From: Siphlonurus alternatus
Lineage: Eukaryota > Arthropoda > Insecta > Ephemeroptera > Siphlonuridae
Direction of reading: 5' to 3'
Length of the DNA stretch: 64,000 bases
NCBI GenBank assembly: GCA_949825025.1
Contig: OX463784.1
Span: 16,744,124-16,808,123, forward strand
How positions within the stretch are numbered: the first letter of the stretch is position 1; the number at the start of each line of letters is the position of its first letter. Below, piece after piece: positions 48,301 through 60,800 of this stretch. The position numbers were made by a program, and so were the translations under genes. Under the pieces are notes generated by a model. That model ran no database searches, was not told the origin of the DNA, and saw only the letters and a list, made by a program, of their open reading frames with translations.

Positions 48301-48964
48301 GGATCACGTCATTCATAAGATAATAACAATAAAACATACATTCTAAAACACGTAACACAAAACATCAAAAAGATCAAAAATTTGTGAGTGACATGGCATT
48401 TACATCAATTCTAATCTTAATTTATTTCTGATCTGCATGAGAATATTTTTTATATAAATTTAAGTAAATATTTAAAAATTATTAATACCAAAAGGATTTT
48501 AGTATATTAGGGTGTCAAAATAAATATGATATATATTGTTTCAAATTTGTCACAAGTGTAAAAAATTTAAACACAATATTTAAAAACAATATTTCTGAAG
48601 CATTTTATTAAAAAATATTATACATTTCTTCTAAAATTGGAATAAAAAATTATCGTCGGCTCCTTTTTTTCTTGTATAAATTATAAAATATCATTTATTA
48701 ATATACTAATTGTCAAAAATTCAAACTTACTTCAACTCTGGCTTGCCCCTCGATTCCATCCAATAATTTGATCTCGAACTTGGGGTTATTTCCCTTGACC
48801 GGATTCTTCAACTTGATTGCGTCCAGAGTGTCCCAAAAATCGTCACTGCCTGTCCCGAATGCTAAATATTGGTTCAAGTCATGCTGTAGAGTGTCCAGGG
48901 TTATTTTACCGGACACCTGGCATGTCCATATTGACACGAGTAAAACCAGGACGCTCACCTTCAT
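39384..48964 (-). CDS. Acid sphingomyelinase-like phosphodiesterase, gene E (complete, long N-terminal type)
   Basis: Complete SMPD/ASM-family gene. Exons: 48964-48731, 48155-47997, 45366-45187, 44851-44624, 43634-43462, 42849-42655, 42465-42295, 40729-40540, 40222-40029, 39516-39384; 1857 bp, 618 residues. Exon 1 (78 codons) gives a signal peptide (MKVSVLVLLVSIWTCQVSG) and a pro-region with AFGTGSDDFWDTLDAIKL, close to gene D. The saposin domain starts LTCILC. Catalytic motifs are TDVHVDP, FTGDIIDHGVW, FGNHEPHP, ILSHLSGD and FGHTHDD. The C-terminal domain begins QVLDFESW where the others have VLDHETW, so the conserved His-Glu pair of that motif is altered. It is not one of the metal ligands. 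The second intron is 2.6 kb and holds two inverted-repeat elements. The gene ends with WPELP. Confidence 0.91.
40310..40452. repeat. ~140 bp palindrome in gene E intron
   Basis: CGCATCAGAATGCAAATCAC faces GTGATTTGCATTCTATCTGA. It lies between exons 8 and 9 of gene E and ends about 90 bp from exon 8. Possibly a single-copy MITE. Confidence 0.45.
40865..41196. mobile_element. ~330 bp palindromic MITE, TGGACAAC-end subtype
   Basis: Related arms (TTATTGCAGAAATGAATAG) but ends TGGACAACATACATG / CATGTATGTTGTCCA and centre GCCACGCCCCCTGGAGGCGT. In the gene E intron between exons 7 and 8. Confidence 0.65.
41512..41956. mobile_element. ~445 bp inverted-repeat element with TTAACCTGAGAA ends
   Basis: Starts TTAACCTGAGAAATTTG and ends CAAATTCTCAGGTTA. 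The interior has ACAACAGATTTTCTTC and a similar ACAACAGATTCTTTTAC. In the gene E intron between exons 7 and 8. I find no second copy in the window. Confidence 0.5.
42885..43095 (+). mobile_element. 5S-derived SINE, headless body fragment
   Basis: In inverse orientation to 31513-31900: body (GTAGAGGTGTCCGTCCCGAC, CTCAGTCTCACCTCAGCGA, GTGGCCACCATTCTTTCC) and tail (GGAGTGTATCCGTGTTAAAA) without the 5S head. A 5'-truncated insertion in the gene E intron between exons 5 and 6. Confidence 0.6.
43683..44022. mobile_element. TTAA-type MITE, copy 3 (~340 bp)
   Basis: Starts GGGTAAGGTTCTAAGG, ends CATTACCTTACGC then TTAA. The palindromic interior contains TTCTCCTCTACATCCCCTAT in both arms. The left TTAA has mutated to TGAA. 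In the gene E intron between exons 4 and 5. Confidence 0.6.
45404..45537. mobile_element. GTACA-type MITE, copy 9 (decayed)
   Basis: Same family in the large gene E intron 2, starting about 40 bp from the acceptor side of exon 3. The ends are degraded (CTGCACA instead of CTGTACA). Confidence 0.5.
46208..46559. mobile_element. ~350 bp palindromic MITE, variant centre, copy 7
   Basis: Outer arms of the same family (left part decayed, right end GAGGTCGATTCTCCATT), centre of the type seen at 58587-58905. In gene E intron 2. Confidence 0.6.
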
Positions 48965-49000
48965 GATTGGAGTGTATATATTTCTCCTACCGACGCTGAA

Positions 49001-49048
49001 TTTATAGTAAATGTTGTCTTAGGTTTACCTTATCAATTTTTATGATAA
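49001..49048 (-). promoter_or_regulatory. Gene E core promoter: TATA box and paired GATA motifs
   Basis: CTATAAA on the minus strand (49001-49007), 37 bp upstream of the ATG. TTATC (49030-49034) and TGATAAAA (49043-49050) follow as an inverted GATA pair. Confidence 0.5.
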
Positions 49049-49565
49049 AAATAACACGTAAATTATTTAATGATAAGAATATTTATTTTTTATAATAAAA
49101 TAACACATATTAATTGCCATGTATTGTGGTCATTGTTACTATTATAATTGTAATATTGAGTTCTTATATAATTAACAATTTTATTATTTATTTAAAATTT
49201 AAATTATCAATATTATTACTGTCCATGGTGTGTATATAATGTTATTAAGTTTGGAAAATAACTATCCAGGTTTTAAACGGAGGTTATACTTAATTAAAAT
49301 TAAAAAAATAATGTTATTAGTTATTACTAAACTTTTATTAAAATTAGAGAAATTAACAATTAATTTACATTCCATTTTTTTTTTAAACTATAATAATTTC
49401 TATGATTTTATCATTAAATGTTAACTCTTTCCTGATAAAATAACTTAAGATCTTAAGAACAAATGTGAAACCAATTAAATATAATAATTAAACAGCTATA
49501 TATATAGGCTTAATTTATGCATTTCATTAAAAAATGTTCAAACCATATTATATCATAACTATTTA

Positions 49566-49884
49566 ATGGAGTATTGTCCTCAATTTTTTTTATTGCAGAA
49601 ATGGATAAAGCGTGCAAAGTTATGCTACCCTGATTTTTTCAGATTTTTTAGAGCCCGGGAACTATTTTTAAAAAATTATTGAAAGTTATTTTTGTGACGT
49701 CACGAGACGCCGCTCCTTAAGAAAAAGATAGGACTTGCCGCCGCGTGACGTCACAAAAAGGACTTTCAATAATTTTTTAAAAATAGTTTCCGGGCTCTAA
49801 AAAATCTGAAAAAAATCAGAGTAGCATAACTTTGCACCCTGTACCCATTTCTGCAATAAAAAAAAATGAGGTCAATACTCCATT
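49566..49884. mobile_element. ~320 bp palindromic MITE carrying TGACGTCA, copy 5
   Basis: Best-kept copy, in the spacer between genes E and F, 250 bp beyond the gene F stop codon. Ends TGGAGTATTG ... CAATACTCCA. Confidence 0.75.
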
Positions 49885-50135
49885 GTACTTATTAATTATT
49901 ATTAATAAATAAATATGCAATAAAATAAGTAAAATTATAAAATATCGTCTGTGAAAAGGAGCTCATGGGATTTTGCATTGAGGATAATGAACTTCGTATA
50001 CATTACGCTGATAACTTCCTGATAAAATAATTAATTATATAATTATAATTATGTTAATATATAATATATGTGAGATACTGGATTCTGTGTGCTCCTTTTC
50101 AGTGACACTTGTCGATATAATAATCCCTTAGAAAT

Positions 50136-53100
50136 TTAAGCTTCGTCTTCACTTGTTTCTTCGACTATTGTACTGCTAATTTCTTCAGCAGCCTCGATAT
50201 TTTCACTGCCCGTGATATTGATGTTAACTGGGGCTTCTATATCATCAGTAACAGGAGCGGTTATTGTTTCGTGATTTTCATCCATGTTTTCTGATACTAT
50301 ACTAGTGTCTTCTGGTATACCATTAGTGTCTTTTTGGGCATCTGTGACATTTTCTTCTGGTATAACATCAGTGTCTTTTTTGGCATCTGTGATATCGTCT
50401 TTTTGAGTATGTATAGTGTCTTCTTGCGTGTTAATAATGTCACCATGTATTTCGATGTTATCTGTTACTGGGATAACAATTGTGTCTTCTGGAGAAATAA
50501 TTGTAACTTCTGGTATACCAATAGTGTCTTCGACTGTTGTATCAGTAGTATCATCAGCTGGTACCTCGATATCATGTGTGATCTCTATATTATCATTGAC
50601 TGTCAAATCTGTAATGTTAATTCCAAGATTGTTAGTGTCATTTGAGGCATCATTTTCTTGGACATCACTATCTTGAACAGGAAGGGAAGAAGAATCAATA
50701 TTTTCATCCTTTATTTCACCAGCATCAATTATTTTAATTTCATTGTCCTCTTTTGCAACATTAAGATTTTTATCATCAAATTTCCTATCTTGATCCTCCC
50801 TATCTGTAACAATACCAACTTCTTGTATAATATCTTTCATCTCAATTATCTCCAACTCTTTAACCATATCTTGTTCAACTTCTGCCAATAATGCATCTAA
50901 TTCATCATCAAGTTCTTCGTCAAGGTAAGTTTTGTGAGGTTGTTGAACTTCGTCTTCTGCAATGACCCTCAAATGACCTTGAGAGGTCAATAACCTACAC
51001 TTGACGGGGTTATCAGGGTCAGGTGTAATGATGTCACATATAATATCACGACGACATTTGGAGTTGCAGCCTTTTGATAGAGATGTATCACCCAGTTTAA
51101 CGTAGTGGCTGTAAAATGATAAAAGTTATAGTGTCAATTAATATTTATATAAAATTTACTATAAATATTATCGATAGAGTAATGTAAATTTTTGTGCAGA
51201 AAGAAACACTCGTCTAAAATTTTTATATGTTTTAAATGAAAATTGTGAAACTTTTTGAAATTTTGCTATATATTCAGTTTTAAATTTCTGCACGCTATTT
51301 TACCTGTAATACTGATCTTGCAATAAAGTATCTGCAGCCATTCTGTTGGCCAGCGCATCCAAGTCAGCTGGTAGCAGAGAAGGGACACCGTACGCTTGAC
51401 TGAAGGTGTAAAGTTTCTGCCAGTTGGGGGGCACGTCAGGACCGGCTAGGTTCGCTTCAGTCAGGTTGTAGAACCATGTCTCGTGATCAAGCACGCGCTG
51501 TAAGCAAACATAAATTTTTCTGTATATTATATATATTACATTTTCTCTTAACAACATTCTAAATCATCGTAAGCGTTCATTGTTATGCAATAAAAAGAGA
51601 AATTTAAATTAGTGACGTTGCAATATATTCGAGTTTTTTTCCGATACTCCGTACCTATAGAGATTCACGTTCTTAAGTGGCCGTAAATCAAATATTCAAT
51701 AACAAATACTGTAAGATTTGACAGCAAATGTGTAATATTCACTCCTCTTCAAAAAAACGCTCATGATGTAAAACCACCGTTAAGGCGGATTCACATGGCG
51801 ATTTTTACCAAGCGACGCGACGCGAATAATGCGCACTTGCTGTAACATCCATTGGCGGACATATTTGGCGATTAAAAAAAAGAGCATCGCAATTAACGCG
51901 ATTTCGCTGCCGCAGCTTGGCGAATTCGCTCGCCGCATAGGATTTCACAACTTATGTGACAAAATCGCGTCGCATCGCCGTTGTCGCCATCTGAATCCGC
52001 CTTTACATACATAAGTGGATTCCTCGTGTTCGCCATCCACGGTGTACAGCCTGTAGTTGGGGTTAACGTCACTGTAGGTGGTACCACTGCCTGCAGTGAA
52101 AGCCACATTGGTAGCCCTGCTGGGGTCATCGTGATCGTAGTAGATGTTGAAATGGTCGTAGTGCGTGTGTCCGTGAAACTGAGCGACTACCGTGTTCTCG
52201 AACCTAAGGGCCGTAAATGAAAATTATTACAACTTTCTGTTTTATTAAAAACTACTGTTTTATTAATTAAAATTAATTTTCTTCTATTAGTATGTTATCA
52301 CATATTTTTTAATAAAAAAAAAAAGATATCCATCCAAATTTATTGTTGATAAAATTATAAAAATTTTTATACACTCAATCCAAACTAGCTACTATCATTC
52401 ACCCCGAGGTTAGGCAATTTGTTCAGCACAAAACGAAGACGAGATATAAGCAGGGAATGTTTTGGTGCTGAAAAGGTTGCCTAATTTTAAGGTGAGATAC
52501 TTAAGGTGGATATTATCTTGCTTTTAGTACAAAATAAAACTCATTATTATTCGATATTATTATGATGCATTGCAGAGATGACAATGCATACTCAATGTAA
52601 TAGATTAAGACTGAATATGTAGTTTTTTATTTAATTTTTTTCTTAATTGTGATGTACTGTAAAATCGAGTCATAGAGTGTTTGTGTATGGACAACTTACA
52701 TGATTTTTTTTACTTTACTGCAGAAATGAGTATAGTGGGTACCAAATTATGCTACTCTGTTTTTTTTAGATTTTTGTGAGTCCTGGAACTATTTAAAAAA
52801 AAATTGAAAGTGCAGCCATGCCCCCTGGAGGCGTCAATAGGCGTTTTTGCCCCTATCCATTTTATTAAGGATTCAGGGGTGCCAACTTAACTTAGAGAAT
52901 TTCAATAATTAATATTTAAAAATATTTGCAGGTCTCAAAAAAGTCTGAAAAAATTCAGAGTGGCATATTTCGATACCCTCTATTCATTTTTGTGATAAAA
53001 ATTTTCATGTAAGTTGTCCATTGTAGCTCAAGAAAGCAATCAATACAGTGCTGATGACGACGCAACGACGATGGAGTTGTCCTTAAAACTGTTGACTACA

Positions 53101-54816
53101 TTGGTGTAAAAATTTACAACTAAACAAATTGTACCTGTGGATGATCCGCTGGTACTCCCTCCTCCAGGACGCGAGACATTCCTTGGAGTTCCCTGCGATG
53201 TGCGCCAGCAGATGGACCTTCTGTCCCGCCTTCTCGGCCTCCAGCAAAGTCTCCGCCAGCCACATCAGCTGACCGGAGGGGTCGTAGTTCGAGTACAGCA
53301 GCCACCTGGGAGAAAATTAGTGAAATTAAGTAGTCTACTGAAGTTACTATCAAACAACCAGAGATAACAATGGTTGAATGAGACTTTCTTTTCAATGAAA
53401 TAAAACTGTGTGTGATATTGAATATATTTTTTAAAACATGTTATAAAACCTATCTTATATACCAATTGAAATTGTAGCAGACGTTATTGTTAATCACAAC
53501 AGCTAGCAGTCCAGGTCGCACTTGATGAGAGTAGTACCCTGCCCTGGCGATGGTGGCGCGCTGGTCGGAAGGTAGCCACGCCCCCCATTTCTCAGCAGCA
53601 AGCTCATACAGCCACGAGCTGGAGAGCTCAGTGGGGATAGGATCGCTTTCTTTTCCTTCCGTGAACCTGCAACCAAAATTTACAATAATTATAAAACTCT
53701 ATATTAAAATAATAAAAAAAAAAAAAAAAAAAATACATATATAGTGATGGAGGTAAATATAACTATGCAGGAACAGATAAAATCTCACATCAAAACATAA
53801 ATAATTTTGATTCGGAATGATTTTATGCAAGTATTTTTACGTATTATTTTCTTACGTAAAATTTCACATTTTTACGCCTGTAACTTATGCAATTTCTTAA
53901 ACTACAAGAAAACCATTATGGAATACAACGTAATATTACGTAAATTATATAGTATATTAATATACTGAATAAATAATGAATATAATGACAACACTGAAAT
54001 AATCATCCCCCTAGCTTAAGCAGCTATATAGTATGTAGTAACTTGTAACGTAAAGTATTCCCATTTTTGTGCATAATTATTCCACTGCAATATTTTGAAA
54101 TACTCACGCGTTGAGGGGGTGTGGCTCGTGGTTTCCAAGCACGGGCAGTACCGTCACGTCAGGGAAATAATGTCGCAGCTCGTCCATCACCATGACGAAC
54201 GTGTCTCGGTTCTTCTCCACGCTGGTGGCCCACACACCGTGGTCTATGACGTCACCGGTGAACATGACGTAGGCAATGTCCTGCGAAAATTATAATTTAT
54301 TAATTAATAATAAAATTATTTGATCTTTTATAACAAACAAAATCACTGTAAATAAGTTTTCATCAACAAATTTAAAAAGTGTAAAAAATATACTGTTTAT
54401 GCTACAATTATAATATCTCATTCATGCAAATATGTCAAGAACTGAAAATATTTCAAAGTCTACATAATCTCTAATAACAAGTACATAATAATATAATTAG
54501 ACTTTTTATAGAAAAAAGTATCGTAAATTGCGGATTGCTAATGCGGAGTTGAGCTATATAATTATATAGTATGTATTATATATGTTACCTATGTAGTGTA
54601 ATGAAAGTGTATATACGAGATTAACGTGTAGCAAATAGCTAATTAATACATATTTGTTTCATTTTAACATCTCTACTTTTTTTTTTTTGTAAATATGTGT
54701 GTTTTGAATTATATTGTTTTCTGTACTAACAAGTAAGTGTTTCTGTAATCTCATCATAAATATGCTTCTCAATTATACTAACAATAAAGAGTTATTAGCT
54801 AACGTTTGCGTTTTCT

Positions 54817-54860
<44 letters not shown>

Positions 54861-57800
54861 TTCAGAATTGATTATATAATTTATTTTCTCTCAAGTGGCG
54901 CTATAAAATAACTTCTTTCTGTTTCCAGGTAACTCACAGGGTGGGTCGTTGCAGCATGTTGCAACATGTTCTTGAAGGAGTGCACGGGCAGGTCGCAGTC
55001 TCGGTAGTCCCCCCAGTAGCCCGCCGCGTCCTGAGATCTCCTCGGCGCGTCCTGGTTGGAGCGACAGCAGCAGGGTTCTCCGCACCTCGCGTTGCCACCT
55101 GGCAGGTACAGAGGGTCCACGTGCACGTCCGTGATCTGCAGGACTTTCAGGGTAGGTGACGATCCGTCCTGGGGTTATATGTTGGTGTTAGAAATGTAAG
55201 AGGGGAAATCTCTGCTATATATTTCCGAATTACTTCACTTCGATGAGTTACGTATAGATAATGGACGACCTGCATGATTTATTTTATTAAATACTTGGAT
55301 ACAAGGACTTTAACCAAAGTTTTTCAGATTTTTTTAACTCTTTAACACTCAAAATTGAGGAAAAAACTTCAAAGTAATGCCGTATGTCTTTTCCTATGCT
55401 TACAAGTTAAATATTTGAAAGACATCACAGCATTTTGTGCCAAAATTTGAAAGACACGTTTTGGAGTGTTAAAACAATCTGATAAAATTATAAGACACAA
55501 CTTGTAATCCTTTATCCAAATATTCAATGAAAGAAATCCATATACAGATTGTCCATTGATGTATTAATTTGCTCTCTCTCCCTTTTTCTTTCTTACACAT
55601 ACACATTTTAAGCTTGATAAACAGCTTGTTTTTTTTTTTAATATAATTTGATAAACTAATGATCTATTTCCTCGTATCATAATTTTCAATGATTAAAATG
55701 CACTTACAGGCGGCTTGCTTGGCTGCTGTACTGGAGGTTTAGGTCCGAGGAACTCGAGATCCAGGCTCCACTCGTACTGTCCAGGCGGCAGTGGACACTT
55801 GGGGTAGAGCGCCAACCCACACACGTCGGCCGGAGTGACCGGGTTGGCCGTGCCGTTCTTGGCCTCGATGATCCAGAGGAACACGTCCTGCATGGAGAGG
55901 TAGAGCATTGTTGTGTATGACGACTGACAGTTGTTTTGCATTGTTGTCGTTTCTGAATGTGATTGAGATCCAAGTGAACGAAACCACTTACAATTCACAA
56001 AGACAAAATAAAGTTTTTATTTTTAAACAAGATGACAAAAACCTGGCGTTTAATAGAATAATGGATATAACCCCCAGGTACTTAATTAATTAGATGTGGT
56101 ATTGGTGAAGTTCATTAATGCGAAATGATTGGAAAGATGTAAATTTTAACTAAATTAAGTCTAATTTAAGAATAATAATTGTTAGTACATAATCGTTAAC
56201 TAGGGAATGATTTATTTTTTTTATTGTTTTTATGATTTATTTTATGAAAACATAAATGTTGCTGAAATACTTACAAAATGTGTGCAGAATTGGTTGCACC
56301 CAAGCTAGCGTATTTTTATATCCTGGTTGCATATAAAATTAAGCTTTTGATAACACACCCTTAATTATTTGAAAGACTTGTACTTACGATGTGCGCTTCT
56401 GCAATGCCGCGACACACGTGCTTCTTCTGCAAGTTGAACGTGGTGCACACGGTGACAATTTTCTCCACCATCTGGTCACGTGTTGCCCCGGCATGGAGCC
56501 AGCTGAGTGCCATGTTAGCCCCCATGTTGCACATGGCACACGTCACCTGGGGGTCACGTGGTACAATCTGATCAAGCGTCAAGTCCCAAAATAGAGAGGG
56601 AGTATCATGACCCACCCTTTCTGTTCAAAATCTAAATAATAGCTTCATGGGATATGAATTTCATCATGCAATATGACAATTAATTATCAATATTGTAATT
56701 CAAATTCAAATTCAAAATTCTTTAATCTTTCTAAAAGACAAGTCAAAAATACATCATAATTACATTGCACTTAAAGTTTGTTAAATATTCAGTTTTTCTC
56801 AAAAAAATCGCCAATTTTGTACACATTCTTTAAAAATAAATAACACTTCACTTTCTTCTTATAAATACAAATGTTTTCTTCACTTTTAATATCCTCAGAT
56901 AAATTATTATAAAATCTTTGTGCTGAGTACTATACGGTATATATTATTATTACAAGATTCCTCATTTCTTTTTCTTTATATAATCATTGTGTTTTACCAT
57001 AAATTTATTTTACAAAACAAATTAAATAATTAAATAAATAATAATAATAATAAATAATTTGCGTTAATGTGAGCTGTAATACCATTCTATTAATTGTATT
57101 TGTGCTTCTGTTGAAGTTGAAGGGTTTAAATTTGTTCATGCTTATTTTTGTTTCTTTTTGTTTTTATCTTTTGTTAATATTATTAATGTATTGTTTTGTA
57201 TTGTTATTTTTATTTTTTAATAAATATAGGTAATTTTGTTTAAGCTTACTATACGTGTTGAATAATTGTATGTAACTCAGTTCCAACCGATAGGGCTTCA
57301 TTTAGGGCCTTGATTGGACTGTATTTGTACACAATTTAATAATAAAAAACTTTAAAAGAAAATTTAAAAAAAAAACTCTTTCGTACTTTTAAACAGGAAA
57401 CAAGTAGAAAATATTGCCAAGAAATGAGGGAAACATTATTATCAAAATCATATCATAACTTCACACATTCTACTACATGTCAACATGTCACTGCGATAAA
57501 TTGCATGAATGGAGAGAACGCGCGATGTCTGGTTGCTGTCTGCTGATATTAATAAAAGGTTAGTGACTGCATTACAATGTCTCGATAGCTTTTTATGTAA
57601 AGATAAAATTATTGATAAATTAATATACGGGTCTTTCACCATACGTCATAAAATAATATGATGTCACGATTTTGTAGGCGAAACTTTGTCAGCGGCATAG
57701 CAGATACGTGGTAAAGTTGGTTTCGAAATTAATTTCTCTTGCGCTATTGCCACCAGGACCCACCTACCTCCAGACAGGCCCCTATACTAAGTTTGGAGAT

Positions 57801-60800
57801 GTCGTCCCTAACCTAATTGTCCTAAATTCTTCCAAACCATGGTTTACGCAGTTTGTCGCCATCCTCACTACTTTTCGCCATCAACTCCAGTCTTGTCCTC
57901 TATCGACTGTCGACTGCATGGACTACCATGCACATGAGCTAGAGTCAAATAATGACTTTTTGTATTAAAGCTGGAACAATTCGATCGGCAAAGGACACGT
58001 CTCTTGCTCATATCGTTCAGAAAATTAACTATAATTTCATATATACAAATTTGCTAGTGCTGCATCAAGTTTTTTCTCGCTCTTTGAGCTGCAGCAGTGC
58101 GAGAAAAGAGATAGAAAAAACTTAAAGTAAAGTTATATAATTATGGAAACTTTTAGAATTTAGGTATTAATTAAGAGCATGTGCATATATCAAAGAATTT
58201 CATTCAATTTTACCACGTTTCAGTTATAGACATTATTCTGATTATTCTATCGTCATCATATCATGCATGACAATATCCACAAGTTTAATAGGAGAGATCG
58301 AGCAGTAATGTTCAGTCTATCGAAGAATATTCAATAATTTCAATATAATATATTAAATTGAAAAATATAATTATTATACGCGTATATTCGAATTAAGATT
58401 ATGTGGACTAAATCAAACTATGTGACCGACAAATTAAAAAAAAAGAAGACAACCAGAAATATCGGAAACAAAATGTTACAAAATGTTATAATATTACGTC
58501 CGATACGGGTAAAAAAAAGGCACCCATTTGATTAATTTCAGTAAGGATAGTGGAAAACTCAGTCAGAATGGTCAGCTTTGCTATAAATGGAGTACCGACC
58601 TCAAAATTTTTATTGTAGAAATGGATAGAGGGTGCAAAGTTATGCTACTCTGATTTTTTTCAGATTTTTTAGGGACCGGGAAGTATTGCTAAAAAGTTTT
58701 GGCGAGGTCGGGTTCGAATCCACGTCCCTTTTGGGTCCTATCTTTTATTAAGAGAGGCGGCAAGAGGCGGCACTTTTTCTGTACTTTCAATAATTTTAAA
58801 AAAATAGTTCACGGGCTCTATAAAATCTGAAAAAAATCAGAGTAGCATAACTTTGCACCCTCTATCCATTTCTGCAATAAAAAATTTTGAGGTCGGTACT
58901 CCATTATTATCTGTCTGATTTTTGTTCTCAATTGTTAAATTAAACAGCATGTTTGTCTATTTTCTCCACAGTATAATTTATTAGTTTTATCGCTATTTTG
59001 TATTATTATAATTATTTGTGCACATATACGGAAAGAAATTATAACTCACCATCATAGGTATAATAGCTGGTGGCATTTTGCCGATCCTCGAAACAAACTT
59101 AAATTATTTTACTGCTGAAGTTATCACGGACCGACTAACTGTTAGCAGCTAATTTTGTGCTATCTTTTATAATAACTTCCTCTACTGCATAGAATTTTAT
59201 GGAAAATTATAATATATGTTATTAGAAAAAAAACAATGTTTGCAAAAAAAAAAAAAAAAAAAAAGTATTTTGTGTTCCGTTACATTGACTATAAAATGAT
59301 GACCATTGTTAAAGGCCTTGATTTTTTTCTGTTTCCTAATGAATACTCGCTTTTATGCTATTTCAAGGTATAGAATATTAAAATTACCTCTAATAAATCA
59401 GCATAGTAGAAGTATCATTTAAACCTGTTACTCAATTTTTTGAATAAGAATTTATAAGAACTGCACAAGACTTTTTACTTTGGTTGTATGATTTTTTTTC
59501 GGTTTATTATTTTCAAGGCAAGTTATTAAACAAATAGACTGGAATATATTTTTAAATAATAATTTTATCTTACATGGCATGACAGCAAAATTTATATTAG
59601 TGACATGTTTGCCAATATTAACAACATATTATGTTGCATGTATGTTTCTTTTTTAATCAAACCTTATTGGATACTTATTACTTTTACTTACTAATTTAAC
59701 TAATTGCACACTACTTTGAAAATCCGAACATTCCGAACCTCTAACTTGAGCGTTTCGCGGGCTCTTCTGAAATGGGGGCGGCCACGACCTTGCAACCATG
59801 GCGGCGGCATTTGCCTGCGACCAAGGGAAACGTGGAAACCTCAGCCAAGATGAACGCTACAGCTTTTGTCAATGAACTAGAAGTACAATAGTCCAAAGCC
59901 AGGGGAACCACATAGTGGAAAAGCGCAACGATGTACCCCTGGCATGGGAAACGTGTTTTTTGTTGAAAATGGTCACCCAACTACTAACCACGTTCGGCGT
60001 TGCTTGACTTTGGTGATCTGACGAGACCCGGTCAAGCACATTGCACCACACCTCCACGTTGCATTTTTTACTCTACATTATACTATACATATTTTAACTT
60101 TTTTTTATGAGAAGGATTGCTCAAAATTAATTGCTTTAAAATTTAACGATTGATGGGGAGAAGGTGGAAATGACTTTTTTGTGTATTTTATTTTTACTCA
60201 ATTTTAAGGGGATATTCCAAAATCTAAACCTAACTCTCTCAGCCTAATTAAGGGTTATCGGGCACCCGATACGAGGGTTCCTGTCTATACAGATTCTACT
60301 CCTTGAGAGACAAGCACATAAAATATATATTAATTTATTGAATTTATCTCTTTAATTTGATCCATAAACTTATTATAAAATTTTAAAATGTCAAACTTAC
60401 GCAGAGAAAAAATATATAGTCTATTGAAAAACAATCATGTTAAAATTAATAATCTGTGCTATATATCAAACTTTGTAACTTTGTAGTATTATACATGCCT
60501 ACAAATTATGTAAAGCAATTAAAATTTCAATTCAACAGAGACAATCATGATTTTGATTTTTAAAATAAATTAATTGCGTCACTTTAAGGGTAAGGTAACA
60601 CGAATCAGCTGATTTTTGAGTCACATTTAATTAACATGTAAGCCTTAAAAAATTCTGAAAAAAAAATTGAGACAGATTTTAGTAGCTAAAAGAGGCTAAA
60701 AGCCATAAAAAAAAATCAATATAATTTTTCAAGACGATTTTTTTTAATTAAGATTTCAGTTTGGCTCGATCTCCATGCATGCATGAGAAAGCCCTATGAT

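Noticed and set aside
49230..49424. Plus-strand 64-codon frame in the E/F spacer, and similar AT-rich frames (4028-4231, 7038-7220, 38095-38340)
   Set aside because: Composition follows the AT-rich background (Ile/Leu/Lys/Asn/Phe), with no domain, splice or promoter support.
58690..58745. GGGTTCGAATCC as a tRNA B box or tRNA gene
   Set aside because: It sits in the centre of a palindromic MITE. There is no A box at the right distance and no cloverleaf arms.
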